A stretch of 64,000 nucleotides of DNA, taken from NCBI RefSeq assembly GCF_009861525.1, contig NZ_WVHL01000004.1, positions 62,001-126,000 of the forward strand, given 5' to 3'. Below are positions 1 to 9,862 of the stretch, one piece after another. Every line of letters begins with the position of its first letter. The first letter of the stretch is position 1. Position numbers and translations under genes: made by a program. The notes beneath the pieces were generated by a model, which had not been told where the DNA came from, did not search any database, and saw nothing but the letters and a program-made list of their open reading frames with translations. The stretch is from Pseudomonas sp. LD120. Its GTDB lineage: Bacteria; Pseudomonadota; Gammaproteobacteria; Pseudomonadales; Pseudomonadaceae.

Positions 1-108
1 GTAGCGGTGCAGATAGACCGTGACCGCGACAATGGTCACGTGGGTCATCAGTAGGGTGACTGCCACCAGTTGCCAGGCGGACAAGCCAAGTAAACCTTCG
101 TACCACAT
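1..108 (-). CDS. Fatty acid desaturase, N-terminal fragment (cut by window start)
   Basis: The first 36 codons of a minus-strand gene are visible, beginning MWYEGLLGLSAWQ and running off the left edge at a VYLHRY segment. A hydrophobic helix followed by an HR(Y) histidine box is the start of membrane acyl-CoA/acyl-lipid delta-9 desaturases, which place a double bond in saturated acyl chains using a di-iron centre. An in-frame ATG at 150 would add 14 residues, but the internal ATG at 108 follows a GAGGG stretch and gives the usual family start. It is divergent from the GGDEF-EAL gene. The family call rests on a short fragment, so it is moderately firm. Confidence 0.65.
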   Translation of the reverse strand, partial: MWYEGLLGLSAWQLVAVTLLMTHVTIVAVTVYLHRY

Positions 109-254
109 AGGCGATGAGGCCCTCGATAAAGAAAAAAACAGCTCCGGCATTATCACTCAGTGCAGTGAGAAAACCAGTCACCCTTTCAGATAAGAGTGGC
201 GGCATGTTTCTTCCTCTATAATCCCAAACTTTTCGTGTGGAAATAGACGGACTT

Positions 255-2195
255 ATGTCGGTGTCTTATCGCAATGGCTTGCGTGCCGCGCTGCTCTACT
301 TGCTGCTGTCGTTGATCTGGCTACAGCTCAGTGGTTATTTATCGAGCAGTTTCTTCGATAATTTTGCCGATCAGGCCCGCTGGCAACGTATCAGTGGCTA
401 CGCTTGGGCGCTGTTCAGCGCCGTGCTGATCTTCTTTGCCCGGGCCCGTCTGTTACGGGTCATGGGGGCGGATCGCTGGCTGCGTCATCAACACAAGGAC
501 CGTGAGCGCCTGCGCCAGGCGGCGGCGGTGTTCGACTGTACCCGCGAAGGGGTGCTGGTGAGCGACACCCAGGGCCAGATCGTTCACGTCAATCGCGCGT
601 TCATCGAGATTACCGGCTATCAGCGTGAAGAAGTGCTGGGCCATCAGCCGAGCATGTTCAAGTCGGGTCACCATTCAGCCGATTTCTACAAGGCGATGTT
701 CGACGCCTTGCAGCAGTGCGGCGAGTGGAGCGGCGAAATCTGGAACCGGCGCAAGAGCGGTGAAATCTATCCGCAATGGCAGACCATTCGTGCGATCCAC
801 GACGACCAGGGTGAACTGACCCATTACGTTGCGGTGTTTTCCGATATCAGCGCGATCAAGGATTCTGAGCACGAATTGGCCCACCTGGCCCACCACGACC
901 CCTTGACCGACCTACCCAACCGCTTGTTGTTCACCGATCGTGCCGAACAGGCCCTGGCTTCGGCACAGATTCACAAGCGTGGCTGCGCCCTGCTGATGAT
1001 CGACCTCGATCACTTCAAAATGATCAACGATAGCCTCGGTCACAACCTTGGGGATCAGTTGCTCAAGGCTGTCGCCGAGCGCTTGGGGGGCATGTTCGGC
1101 CCGGGCATTACCTTGGCGCGGCTGGGCGGTGACGAGTTCGCGGTGCTGGCCGAAAGCTGCCCGCAATTGGTGCAGGCCGCGGCTCTGGCCCAGCGCATCA
1201 TCGATGGCCTCAAGGAGCCCTTTGAGTTGGGCGAGCAGCGATTGCTGATCAACGCCAGCATCGGCATCAGCCTGTTCCCCAGCGACGCCCTGAGCGCCAG
1301 CCAACTGCTGCGTAACGCCGATGCGGCGTTGTTCAAGGCCAAGAGTGCCGGGCGCAACGGGTATGCCTTGTACACCGAAGAACTCACCGCCCACGCTCAG
1401 CGACGGGTGGAGATCGCTTTTGAACTGCGCCGTGCCCTGGAGCAGCAGGAGCTACGGGTCTACTACCAGCCGGTGCACGACCTCCAAAGCAGCCGCCTGA
1501 TCGGCGTTGAGGCCTTGGTGCGCTGGCAGCACCCGCAGCGCGGTCTGGTGTCGCCGGCGGAGTTCATCCCGATTGCCGAGCGCACCGGGATGATTGCCGA
1601 GATCGATGCCTGGGTTATGCAGCAAGCCTGTCGGCAGATGTGCCAATGGCAGGCTGACGGCGTCGAGCTGTCGTTTGTCGCGGTGAATGTGTCGACCCGC
1701 CTGTTTGCTCGCAGCGAGTTGTATCAGCAGGTGGCCCAAGTGCTGCACGACACGGGGTTGGACCCGGCCTATCTGGAACTGGAAGTCACCGAGAGCGCGG
1801 TGATGGATGATCCGGAGGTGGCGTTGGAACAGATGCACCGCCTGCGCGAGCTGGGCATCCGTCTGGCCATCGACGATTTCGGCACCGGTTATTCATCCCT
1901 GCTGCGGCTCAAGCGCCTGCCGGTGCAGAAACTCAAGATCGACCAAGGCTTTGTCGCCGGGTTGCCGGGTGACGAAGACGATGCGGCGATTTCCCGGGTG
2001 ATCATTGCTCTGGCCCAGAGTATGGGCATGCAGGTACACGCCGAAGGCATCGAGCAGGCGGAACAGGCACGGTTTCTCCTCGATCACGGGTGCGACCTGG
2101 GCCAGGGCTACTGGTTCGGCCGGCCGATGCCGGCAGAACAGTTGGTCTGGGGAAACGCCCCTGCGATCACCAAGACCCCCGAGGACTGCTGCTAG
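255..2195 (+). CDS. PAS-GGDEF-EAL c-di-GMP turnover protein, membrane-anchored
   Basis: A 646-residue inner-membrane signalling protein. Two hydrophobic N-terminal segments (about 9-28 and 45-62) are followed by a PAS domain (about 85-200), a GGDEF domain with an intact GGDEF signature at 291-295, and an EAL domain with the VEALVRW motif near 418. The catalytic signatures of both domains are present, so it could make and degrade cyclic di-GMP; many proteins of this architecture act mainly as phosphodiesterases. No RxxD inhibitory site is seen just before GGDEF. I start at ATG 255; a GTG at 237 would add six residues. The Shine-Dalgarno is weak for both. Confidence 0.9.
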   Translation: MSVSYRNGLRAALLYLLLSLIWLQLSGYLSSSFFDNFADQARWQRISGYAWALFSAVLIFFARARLLRVMGADRWLRHQHKDRERLRQAAAVFDCTREGVLVSDTQGQIVHVNRAFIEITGYQREEVLGHQPSMFKSGHHSADFYKAMFDALQQCGEWSGEIWNRRKSGEIYPQWQTIRAIHDDQGELTHYVAVFSDISAIKDSEHELAHLAHHDPLTDLPNRLLFTDRAEQALASAQIHKRGCALLMIDLDHFKMINDSLGHNLGDQLLKAVAERLGGMFGPGITLARLGGDEFAVLAESCPQLVQAAALAQRIIDGLKEPFELGEQRLLINASIGISLFPSDALSASQLLRNADAALFKAKSAGRNGYALYTEELTAHAQRRVEIAFELRRALEQQELRVYYQPVHDLQSSRLIGVEALVRWQHPQRGLVSPAEFIPIAERTGMIAEIDAWVMQQACRQMCQWQADGVELSFVAVNVSTRLFARSELYQQVAQVLHDTGLDPAYLELEVTESAVMDDPEVALEQMHRLRELGIRLAIDDFGTGYSSLLRLKRLPVQKLKIDQGFVAGLPGDEDDAAISRVIIALAQSMGMQVHAEGIEQAEQARFLLDHGCDLGQGYWFGRPMPAEQLVWGNAPAITKTPEDCC

Positions 2196-2968
2196 ATCGT
2201 CAGGCAAGGCGCTGCAGGCCTTGTCGCAGCCCGCCAAGACTCGACAGCGGCTACGGGTGTACGGTGTGTAGGCGCTGCCGCCGGCTGTGAAGCCGGCGCG
2301 GCGACCTTGAGCGTGCCGCAGGCCATTACATCATCCAGAACTCGGGCCTGGGGGCTGGCTCAGCAGCAGGCTGGCGAACGGCTCAGAGAGCAGGGCGTTG
2401 CAGCATTTGGTCGTGGCGAAGCTCCGCAGCCTTGGGAAGTGATGTCTCTACGGCGACACCGCACGGCCCCCGCCAGTCCTCGCCAAAAGCCCTGTATGTA
2501 CGGGTTTCACTGGGATCTATCGGTCTTGCTGGTCTGAGCAGAGGGCGATTGTTCGCACCCGGATCGAGCCTTGGCTGGGTTTTGCCTTTCACCCGAAGAT
2601 CCTTCTGGCCAGTGGCAACCCGGCGACGCTGAGCATTCTCGGTTGCAACGCGGAGATCTTCCTGGAGCGTCAGAAGTTGCCGTTCATCCGGTCGGAGCGG
2701 GCCATGGAAATCCGGCTGGAGCCTGGAAAAATCCTCCGGACCTTGGCCTGGCATGCCTGCGGGGTGGCGCCAAAAGGCCATGCAGGAGCATGTGCCCAGT
2801 GCGGCGCTGCGCAGCGGAATTGCCTTTGCCACTCCCGCTTCTTCCTGAGCTGAGCTATACCCAAACTCATGGGGCACCATAGTGAGAGTCAATCATCTGC
2901 GGCTTCCTGAACGGGGGAAGGGCAGATATGATGGGCCACGTTTTTTTGCTTACAACCTGGAGAATTCC
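2196..2968. other. Gene-poor interval between GGDEF-EAL gene and trxA
   Basis: About 770 bases without a convincing complete gene. It begins with a REP-like GC-rich segment including the hairpin GCCGGC-TGTGAA-GCCGGC at 2280-2297, which could end transcription of the upstream gene. The middle holds short open frames in all phases, none with a good ribosome site. One stretch, 2551-2853, has coding-like codon use and is listed separately as a possible relic. The last 100 bases are the trxA promoter region. Confidence 0.5.
2551..2853 (+). pseudogene. Possible gene relic with coding-like codon bias
   Basis: This frame stays open for about 100 codons with mostly G/C third positions and plausible protein sequence (for example WLGFAFHPKILLASGNPAT and EIFLERQKLPF, then MEIRLEPGKILRTLAWHA). 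It has no start codon with a ribosome site. The Cys-rich tail before the stop at 2851 looks like frameshifted sequence. I do not recognise the family. It may be the C-terminal remnant of a lost gene, or a chance open frame in GC-rich DNA. Confidence 0.3.
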
Positions 2969-3298
2969 ATGAGCAGCGATCTTATCAAACACGTCAGCGA
3001 CGCCAGTTTCGAGGCCGACGTACTCAAAGCCGAAGGCGCTGTACTGGTCGACTATTGGGCTGAGTGGTGCGGCCCATGCAAAATGATCGCTCCGGTTCTG
3101 GACGAAATTGCTGAGACCTACCAAGGCAAACTGACTGTTGCCAAGCTGAACATCGACGAAAACTCGGAAACCCCGGCCAAGCATGGCGTGCGTGGTATCC
3201 CGACCCTGATGCTGTTCAAGAACGGCAACGTCGAGGCCACCAAGGTCGGCGCGCTGTCGAAGTCGCAACTGGCTGCTTTCCTCGACGCCAACATCTAA
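2969..3298 (+). CDS. trxA: Thioredoxin 1
   Basis: A 109-residue cytoplasmic thioredoxin, the standard length. The redox site W-C-G-P-C-K occupies residues 33-38 with the two cysteines at 34 and 37, and the conserved cis-proline loop is in the RGIPTLMLF segment. It reduces protein disulfides using electrons from thioredoxin reductase. ATG 2969 is preceded by TGGAGAATTCC, a good Shine-Dalgarno; the upstream extension of the open frame has none. It is followed by its own terminator and then rho, the usual trxA-rho arrangement. Confidence 0.98.
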   Translation: MSSDLIKHVSDASFEADVLKAEGAVLVDYWAEWCGPCKMIAPVLDEIAETYQGKLTVAKLNIDENSETPAKHGVRGIPTLMLFKNGNVEATKVGALSKSQLAAFLDANI

Positions 3299-3319
3299 GC
3301 GTCGATTTGAGTGTCACTG

Positions 3320-3347
3320 AAAAGCCCCGCAAAATGCGGGGCTTTTT
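3320..3347 (+). terminator. Rho-independent terminator of trxA
   Basis: A perfect stem AAAGCCCCGC / GCGGGGCTTT with a 5-base loop ends in a T run. It lies 22 bases after the trxA stop and separates trxA from the rho leader. Confidence 0.93.
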
Positions 3348-3351
3348 CGTA

Positions 3352-3544
3352 ATTGAGGGCTAGACGCTCCGAAACTCAGGTGTTACATTCGGCCCCGCAC
3401 TGGTTTCTCCAGCGCCCCCTGCAAGCCGTCGCCGACGCTCTCCTTTTCGAATAAGTACGCGATCCTGTCGCCTTCTCTGCGGCGCGGCCTCATTAAGCCA
3501 AAAGCTTAATTTCCCCCCTCTATAAATGATTACGTCATTCCTAT
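3352..3544 (+). promoter_or_regulatory. rho leader: pyrimidine-rich, with small hairpin and no Shine-Dalgarno
   Basis: The 190 bases before rho contain C-rich, G-poor stretches (about 3400-3450 and 3511-3520), as expected of Rho-loading sequence. A stem ATTAAGC-CAAAA-GCTTAAT lies at 3492-3510. No purine Shine-Dalgarno precedes the ATG at 3545. In enteric bacteria rho is autoregulated by premature termination in its leader; a similar role here is inferred. Confidence 0.4.
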
Positions 3545-4804
<1,260 letters not shown>

Positions 4805-4820
4805 ATCGATCAGGCCAGCA

Positions 4821-4845
4821 AGAGCCGGGGAAACCCGGCTTTTTG
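4821..4845 (+). terminator. Rho-independent terminator of rho
   Basis: A stem AGCCGGG-GAAA-CCCGGCT with a GNRA-like loop is followed by TTTTT, starting 17 bases after the rho stop codon. Confidence 0.9.
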
Positions 4846-4929
4846 CTATCTGACATTCTCTATTCTGAACCTGTGGGTTCGGCGCTAAACTGCCTGCCCC
4901 GAATGCCACGGCGAAAACGAGGCTCACGC

Positions 4930-6396
4930 ATGCAGTATCGCGACTTGCGCGACTTTATCAGCGGCCTGGAACAGCGCTCGGAACTCAAGCGCATCCAGGT
5001 TCCGGTGTCCCCAGTGCTGGAAATGACCGAGGTCTGCGATCGCACCTTGCGTGCCAAAGGCCCGGCCCTGCTGTTTGAAAACCCCACCGGTTATGACATC
5101 CCTGTGCTCGGCAATCTGTTCGGCACCCCTGAGCGCGTGGCCTTGGGGATGGGCGCCGAGGCCGTCAGTGAACTGCGGGAAATCGGCAAGCTGCTGGCCT
5201 TCCTCAAGGAGCCGGAGCCGCCCAAGGGGCTCAAGGACGCCTGGTCCAAGCTGCCGATCTTTCGCAAGATCATTTCCATGGCCCCCAAGGTGGTCAAGGA
5301 TGCGGTGTGCCAGGAAGTGGTGATCGAGGGCGACGATGTCGACCTGGGCATGCTGCCGGTGCAGACTTGCTGGCCCGGCGACGTCGGGCCGCTGATCACC
5401 TGGGGCCTGACCGTGACCAAGGGGCCGAACAAGGACCGGCAGAACCTGGGCATCTATCGTCAGCAGGTGATTGGCCGCAACAAGGTGATCATGCGTTGGT
5501 TGAGCCATCGCGGCGGCGCGCTGGATTACCGCGAGTGGTGCGAGAAGCACCCGGGCCAGCCGTTCCCGGTATCGGTGGCCCTGGGCGCGGACCCGGCAAC
5601 CATTCTCGGCGCCGTGACCCCAGTGCCGGACAGCCTCTCCGAATACGCCTTCGCCGGCCTGCTGCGGGGCAATCGCACCGAGCTGGTGAAGTGCCGTGGC
5701 AACGACCTGCAAGTGCCGGCCACTGCCGAAATCATCCTAGAAGGGGTGATCCATCCGGGCGAGATGGCCGATGAAGGCCCCTACGGCGACCACACGGGTT
5801 ACTACAACGAGGTCGACAGCTTCCCGGTGTTCACCGTGGAGCGCATCACCCATCGTATCAAGCCGATCTACCACAGCACCTATACCGGCCGGCCGCCGGA
5901 TGAGCCAGCGATTCTCGGCGTGGCGCTCAACGAAGTCTTTGTGCCGATCCTGCAGAAGCAGTTCCCGGAAATCACCGACTTCTACCTGCCGCCCGAGGGC
6001 TGTTCCTATCGCATGGCGGTGGTGACCATGAAAAAGCAGTACCCGGGCCACGCCAAGCGCGTGATGCTGGGTGTCTGGTCGTTTTTGCGACAGTTCATGT
6101 ACACCAAGTTCGTTATCGTCACCGACGACGATATCAACGCCCGGGACTGGAACGACGTGATCTGGGCCATCACCACGCGCATGGATCCCAAGCGCGATAC
6201 GGTGATGATCGACAACACCCCGATCGACTACCTCGACTTCGCCTCGCCGGTGTCCGGCCTGGGCTCGAAGATGGGGCTCGACGCCACTCACAAGTGGCCC
6301 GGAGAAACCACCCGAGAGTGGGGCCGGGTCATCGTCAAGGATGAGGCGGTCACCCGCCGGATCGATGCCATCTGGAATCAGTTAGGAATAGATTGA
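4930..6396 (+). CDS. ubiD: UbiD, 3-octaprenyl-4-hydroxybenzoate carboxy-lyase
   Basis: A 488-residue decarboxylase of the UbiD family that uses prenylated FMN (made by UbiX) to remove the carboxylate of polyprenyl-4-hydroxybenzoate in ubiquinone synthesis. Length and signature segments ([10 protein letters not shown] start, [20 protein letters not shown], the C-terminal DATHKWPGE) match the family throughout. ATG 4930 is preceded by a GAGG element; the longer in-frame extension back into the rho terminator is not credible. The stop codon overlaps the next start (TGATG), so the flavin reductase downstream is translationally coupled. Confidence 0.97.
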   Translation: MQYRDLRDFISGLEQRSELKRIQVPVSPVLEMTEVCDRTLRAKGPALLFENPTGYDIPVLGNLFGTPERVALGMGAEAVSELREIGKLLAFLKEPEPPKGLKDAWSKLPIFRKIISMAPKVVKDAVCQEVVIEGDDVDLGMLPVQTCWPGDVGPLITWGLTVTKGPNKDRQNLGIYRQQVIGRNKVIMRWLSHRGGALDYREWCEKHPGQPFPVSVALGADPATILGAVTPVPDSLSEYAFAGLLRGNRTELVKCRGNDLQVPATAEIILEGVIHPGEMADEGPYGDHTGYYNEVDSFPVFTVERITHRIKPIYHSTYTGRPPDEPAILGVALNEVFVPILQKQFPEITDFYLPPEGCSYRMAVVTMKKQYPGHAKRVMLGVWSFLRQFMYTKFVIVTDDDINARDWNDVIWAITTRMDPKRDTVMIDNTPIDYLDFASPVSGLGSKMGLDATHKWPGETTREWGRVIVKDEAVTRRIDAIWNQLGID

Positions 6397-7364
6397 TGCG
6401 TGTAACCTTGCAGCCCTCCGGAGCCGTGCTTGAGACACTGCCCGGCGAGCGGATTCTCGATGCGGCGCGGCGCCTGGGCTATGAATGCCCGCAGAGCTGC
6501 CGCAATGGCAACTGTCACGTGTGCGCGGCCTTGCTGGTGGAGGGTAGTGTGCAGCAAGCCGGTGATGTGCGTGATCATGGCGAGTTCTACACTTGCATTG
6601 CAGAGCCGCTGGAAGACTGCATTGTGCTGTGGGATGGCGTCCTTGCGCTGGGAGAGTTGCCGGTGCGCAGCTTGTCGTGTCAGCTCACTGAGTGCCTTGA
6701 GATCGGCGGCGATGTCTGGCGGGTCAGGCTGCGGGCGCCAGCGGGCAAGCCACCGCGTTATCACGCTGGGCAGTATTTGATGCTGGAGCGCGACAATGGC
6801 GAGAAGTCAGCCTTCTCCCTGGCATCGGCGCCCCACTGCGGGCGTGATTTGGAACTGCATGTGCTGGTGCGCGAGAACAGTGCGCAAAGCCTGATGGAGC
6901 AACTGCAGCGCAACCGCATGGCCCGGATCGAGATGCCCTTCGGTGATACACATCTGGCTGAGCTGCCGGAGGGGCCGCTGGTGCTGATTGCCGCCGGCAC
7001 CGGCATGGCGCAGATGCACAGCTTGATCGAGCATTGCCGGGCCGAGGGTTTCAAGCACCCGGTGCATCTGTATTGGGGCGTGCGTCGTCCGGAAGACTTC
7101 TATCAGTTGGAGCACTGGGATGAGTGGCAGCAATTGCCCAACCTGTATCTGCACAAGGTGGTCAGCGACCTGTGCGGCAGGGAAGGCCGTTGCGGCATGC
7201 TGCACGAGGCTGTGTGCGAGGACATCGCCGACCTGTCGGCGGTACACGTGTATGCCAGTGGTTCGCCGGCGATGATCTACGCCACTCTGGATGCGCTGGT
7301 CAGCGCGGGTATGGATGCCCATCAGATGCGTGCCGATGTGTTCGCCTACGCGCCACGCCCCTGA
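6396..7364 (+). CDS. 2Fe-2S ferredoxin / NAD(P)H-flavin reductase (CDP-6-deoxyglucoseen reductase-like)
   Basis: A 322-residue two-part electron-transfer protein. Residues 1-90 form a plant-type ferredoxin with cluster cysteines C35, C40, C43 and C67. The remainder is a ferredoxin-NADP reductase fold with the FAD site (HAGQYLMLE, FSLASAP) and the NAD(P)-binding GTGMAQ loop. Pseudomonas annotations often call it CDP-6-deoxy-delta-3,4-glucoseen reductase, but no dideoxysugar genes are nearby. Its one-base overlap with ubiD suggests a reductase role connected to flavin or quinone chemistry; that link is inferred. Confidence 0.85.
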   Translation: MRVTLQPSGAVLETLPGERILDAARRLGYECPQSCRNGNCHVCAALLVEGSVQQAGDVRDHGEFYTCIAEPLEDCIVLWDGVLALGELPVRSLSCQLTECLEIGGDVWRVRLRAPAGKPPRYHAGQYLMLERDNGEKSAFSLASAPHCGRDLELHVLVRENSAQSLMEQLQRNRMARIEMPFGDTHLAELPEGPLVLIAAGTGMAQMHSLIEHCRAEGFKHPVHLYWGVRRPEDFYQLEHWDEWQQLPNLYLHKVVSDLCGREGRCGMLHEAVCEDIADLSAVHVYASGSPAMIYATLDALVSAGMDAHQMRADVFAYAPRP

Positions 7365-7410
7365 AAACCTCAGATCCACTCACATCTTTATAACTCTTTA
7401 TATAGCCCAT

Positions 7411-7438
7411 CGGTATTTAGCTAATTAACTAAATGCCG
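7411..7438. repeat. 28-bp imperfect inverted repeat centred on TAATTA
   Basis: Arms CGGTATTTAG and CTAAATGCCG flank CTAATTAA; all ten arm positions pair if one G-T wobble is allowed. It sits in the AT-rich 213-base gap between the flavin reductase and the chaC-like gene, 140 bases before the latter's start. It could be a regulator site or a weak terminator; there is no T run on the plus strand. Confidence 0.5.
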
Positions 7439-7577
7439 GTAGGTTATATCTAATCTTTCAACTTAACTGCTCGGGCTTAGTGGCACTTAACTTGCCTGAA
7501 ACTCATGTGTCTTGTCGTGACTGCCAAACGTTCTATTAAGTAACTTCTTTGACGCGGGGAGCCAAACGCTATTCGCC

Positions 7578-8228
7578 ATGACAGCCCTTGAATCCGGTTT
7601 TCTGAATCTGGCTTACCCTCCGCGGCTCGATCTGGGGCCGCAACTGACCCACGAACAACTTCGCAGTTCCATGCAATCCACCATGGCCCGGCACAAGGGT
7701 GGTCCGGTCTGGCTGTTTGCCTACGGTTCATTGATCTGGCGCCCGGAGTGTTCGGCGGTCGAGCGCATGCGCGGCCGGGTACATGGCTATCATCGCGGTC
7801 TGTATCTATGGTCACACGAGCATCGCGGCACGCCGGAGCTGCCGGGCTTGGTGTTCGGCCTGGATCGCGGCGGCTCCTGCAGCGGGTTCGCCTATCGCTT
7901 GCCCGAGGAACACCTGGACGCCTCGCTGTATGCGCTCTGGCAGCGTGAGATGCCTTATCCCTCTTACCGTCCGCACTGGCTCAATTGCCGTCTTGAAGAT
8001 GGCAGCCAGGTTCAAGCCTTGGGGTTTGTGCTGGAGCGGCACCTGCCTAGTTACGCCGGCAACCTGCCGGATCATGTGCTGAGTCAGGTGTTCGAGAGCG
8101 CTAGCGGGCGTTATGGCAGCACCCGGGATTATGTCGAGCAGACCGTCCAGGCCCTGCGCAACCATGCCATGCCGGATCGTAATCTGGAAGCGCGGCTCAA
8201 GCGCTGCAAGGCCGGTGCCGCGGATTAA
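7578..8228 (+). CDS. ChaC-like gamma-glutamylcyclotransferase
   Basis: A 216-residue cytoplasmic protein. The FAYGSLIWRP motif (about 49-58) is the substrate-binding loop of the ChaC/gamma-glutamylcyclotransferase fold, and YALWQREM (about 119-126) carries the expected catalytic glutamate. ChaC enzymes split glutathione to 5-oxoproline and Cys-Gly. A GGGAG lies about 16 bases before ATG 7578, a rather long spacing, and a later start is possible. It converges on the oxidoreductase gene with only a 15-base gap. Confidence 0.85.
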   Translation: MTALESGFLNLAYPPRLDLGPQLTHEQLRSSMQSTMARHKGGPVWLFAYGSLIWRPECSAVERMRGRVHGYHRGLYLWSHEHRGTPELPGLVFGLDRGGSCSGFAYRLPEEHLDASLYALWQREMPYPSYRPHWLNCRLEDGSQVQALGFVLERHLPSYAGNLPDHVLSQVFESASGRYGSTRDYVEQTVQALRNHAMPDRNLEARLKRCKAGAAD

Positions 8229-8243
8229 GGGTGATGGTGGCGT

Positions 8244-9221
8244 TCAACGCACCTGCACCACCACTTTGCCCACAGCCTTGCGCTGCCTGAGGTCATCGAT
8301 GGCGCGGGCCGCTTCAGTCAGTGGGTAAACCTGAGATACCAGCGGCTTGAGCTTGCCTGCGGCGAACCAGTCGAACAATTGCTGGAAGTTGGCCGCGTTG
8401 TCCTGAGGCTGGCGCTGGGCGAAGGAGCCCCAGAACACCCCCATCACCGCCGCGCCCTTGAGCAACGCCAGGTTCACCGGCAGCTCGGGGATACGACCGC
8501 TGGCAAAACCCACCACCAACAAGCGGCCATTCCAGGCGATGGCGCGCATGGCCTGGTCGAACAGATCGCCACCCACCGGGTCGTAGATGACGTCGGCGCC
8601 ATTGCCGTCGGTCAGGCGCTTGATCTCATCTTTCAGGCTGTTTTCGCTGTAGTTGATCAACTCATCGGCGCCAGCGGCCTTGGCCACGGCGAGTTTTTCC
8701 ACGCTGCTGGCGGCGGCGATCACCCTGGCGCCCATGGCCTTGGCGATTTCCACGGCTGCCAGTCCGACACCGCCCGAGGCACCGAGTACCAATAGGGTTT
8801 CACCGGGCTGCAGGTTGGCCCGCTGCTTGAGGGCATGCATCGAGGTGCCGTAGGTCATGCTGAAGGCGGCTGCGGTGTTGAAGTCCATGGTGGCGGGAAT
8901 CGGCAGCACGTTGTAGGCCGGCACTGCGACCTGCTCGGCAAAGCTGCCCCAGCCAGTCAGGGCCATGACTCGCTCGCCCACCTTGAGCGGACCAACCTGT
9001 TGGCCCACCGCACTGATCACGCCGGCCGCTTCGCCACCCGGGGAAAAGGGGAAGGGCGGCTTGAACTGGTATTTACCCTCGATGATCAGCGTGTCCGGGA
9101 AGTTGACGCCTGCGGCATGCACGTCCAGCAGGATCTCGTTCTTCTTCGGTACAGGGTTTGCGACCTCTTCCAGCACCAGCGTTTCGGCAGGGCCGAAGAC
9201 TTTGCACAGCACGGCTTTCAT
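8244..9221 (-). CDS. NADPH:quinone oxidoreductase, MDR family
   Basis: A 325-residue medium-chain reductase lacking the structural-zinc cysteine cluster, so of the quinone-reductase type. The N-terminal GroES-like domain includes GVNFPDTLIIEGKYQ and PGGEAAG, and the nucleotide-binding Rossmann loop is GASGGVGLAAVE near 140-151. It probably reduces quinones or enones with NADPH. A single gene; its start at 9221 is followed by the family-typical MKAVLCKVFGPAE. Confidence 0.88.
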   Translation of the reverse strand: MKAVLCKVFGPAETLVLEEVANPVPKKNEILLDVHAAGVNFPDTLIIEGKYQFKPPFPFSPGGEAAGVISAVGQQVGPLKVGERVMALTGWGSFAEQVAVPAYNVLPIPATMDFNTAAAFSMTYGTSMHALKQRANLQPGETLLVLGASGGVGLAAVEIAKAMGARVIAAASSVEKLAVAKAAGADELINYSENSLKDEIKRLTDGNGADVIYDPVGGDLFDQAMRAIAWNGRLLVVGFASGRIPELPVNLALLKGAAVMGVFWGSFAQRQPQDNAANFQQLFDWFAAGKLKPLVSQVYPLTEAARAIDDLRQRKAVGKVVVQVR

Positions 9222-9379
9222 CAGGGCTATTCCTTTGGGAGTGGTGGCCGATAAGTGTAGGAGTGTGAATCAGGCGGTCAACGAGCATGCTCGGTCCTGA
9301 TGGCCAGCCATAAGCTTGTGCTTGGGCTCAGGCGGACGTGCCTTTATGCTAGGCCGCAAACCGGATTAAGGAGCGAATT

Positions 9380-9787
9380 GTGAAAGCGTGGATCATGTTG
9401 CTGCTGGCCCTCTTGCTGCCGATGGCAGCGGTGGCCGAAGAGGCCAAAGATGGCGAAGCACCGAAAGTCAGTTACATCAGCCTGAGCCCGCCTTTCGTGG
9501 GCAACTACGGTTTGGATGGCAGCCCGAAACTCAAGGTCTACAAGGCCGATGTGGCCTTGCGGGTAACCGGCGATGCCTCGGCCCAGGCGGTCAAGGCCAA
9601 TGAACCGTTGATCCGCAACCAGCTGGTGGCGCTGTTCGCCCAGCAGACCACCGACACCATGAATAACGTCGAGGCCAAGGAAAAGCTGCGCCAGGAAGCC
9701 CTCAAGCAGGTGCAGCAAGTGATGAGCGATGAAACCGGCAAGCCGGTGGTGGAAGACCTGCTGTTCAACAACCTGATCATCCAGTAA
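9380..9787 (+). CDS. FliL-family (flagellar basal body-associated) protein
   Basis: A 135-residue protein with a signal or anchor segment (residues 1-19) and a periplasmic domain resembling FliL: YISLSPPFVGNYG, then LKVYKADVALRVTG, and the acidic helical tail ending in LLFNNLIIQ. It is not in a flagellar cluster and is one of the stand-alone FliL paralogues common in Pseudomonas; its function is unproven. The GTG start at 9380 is chosen because AAGGAG lies 6 bases upstream. It is followed by a strong hairpin. Confidence 0.75.
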   Translation: MKAWIMLLLALLLPMAAVAEEAKDGEAPKVSYISLSPPFVGNYGLDGSPKLKVYKADVALRVTGDASAQAVKANEPLIRNQLVALFAQQTTDTMNNVEAKEKLRQEALKQVQQVMSDETGKPVVEDLLFNNLIIQ

Positions 9788-9811
9788 TCCGGTTGTTTTA
9801 AGGTCTGGCCT

Positions 9812-9847
9812 GCCGACGAAGGCGCTCTGGCGGGCGCCTTCGTCGGC
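9812..9847. terminator. Bidirectional terminator-like hairpin, 14-bp perfect stem
   Basis: GCCGACGAAGGCGC and its exact reverse complement are separated by 8 bases. It lies between the convergent FliL-like and ABC permease genes, 24 and 15 bases from their stops, and can serve both strands. T runs are weak on both sides. Confidence 0.75.
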
Positions 9848-9862
9848 TTCTGCGGGAGGCGG

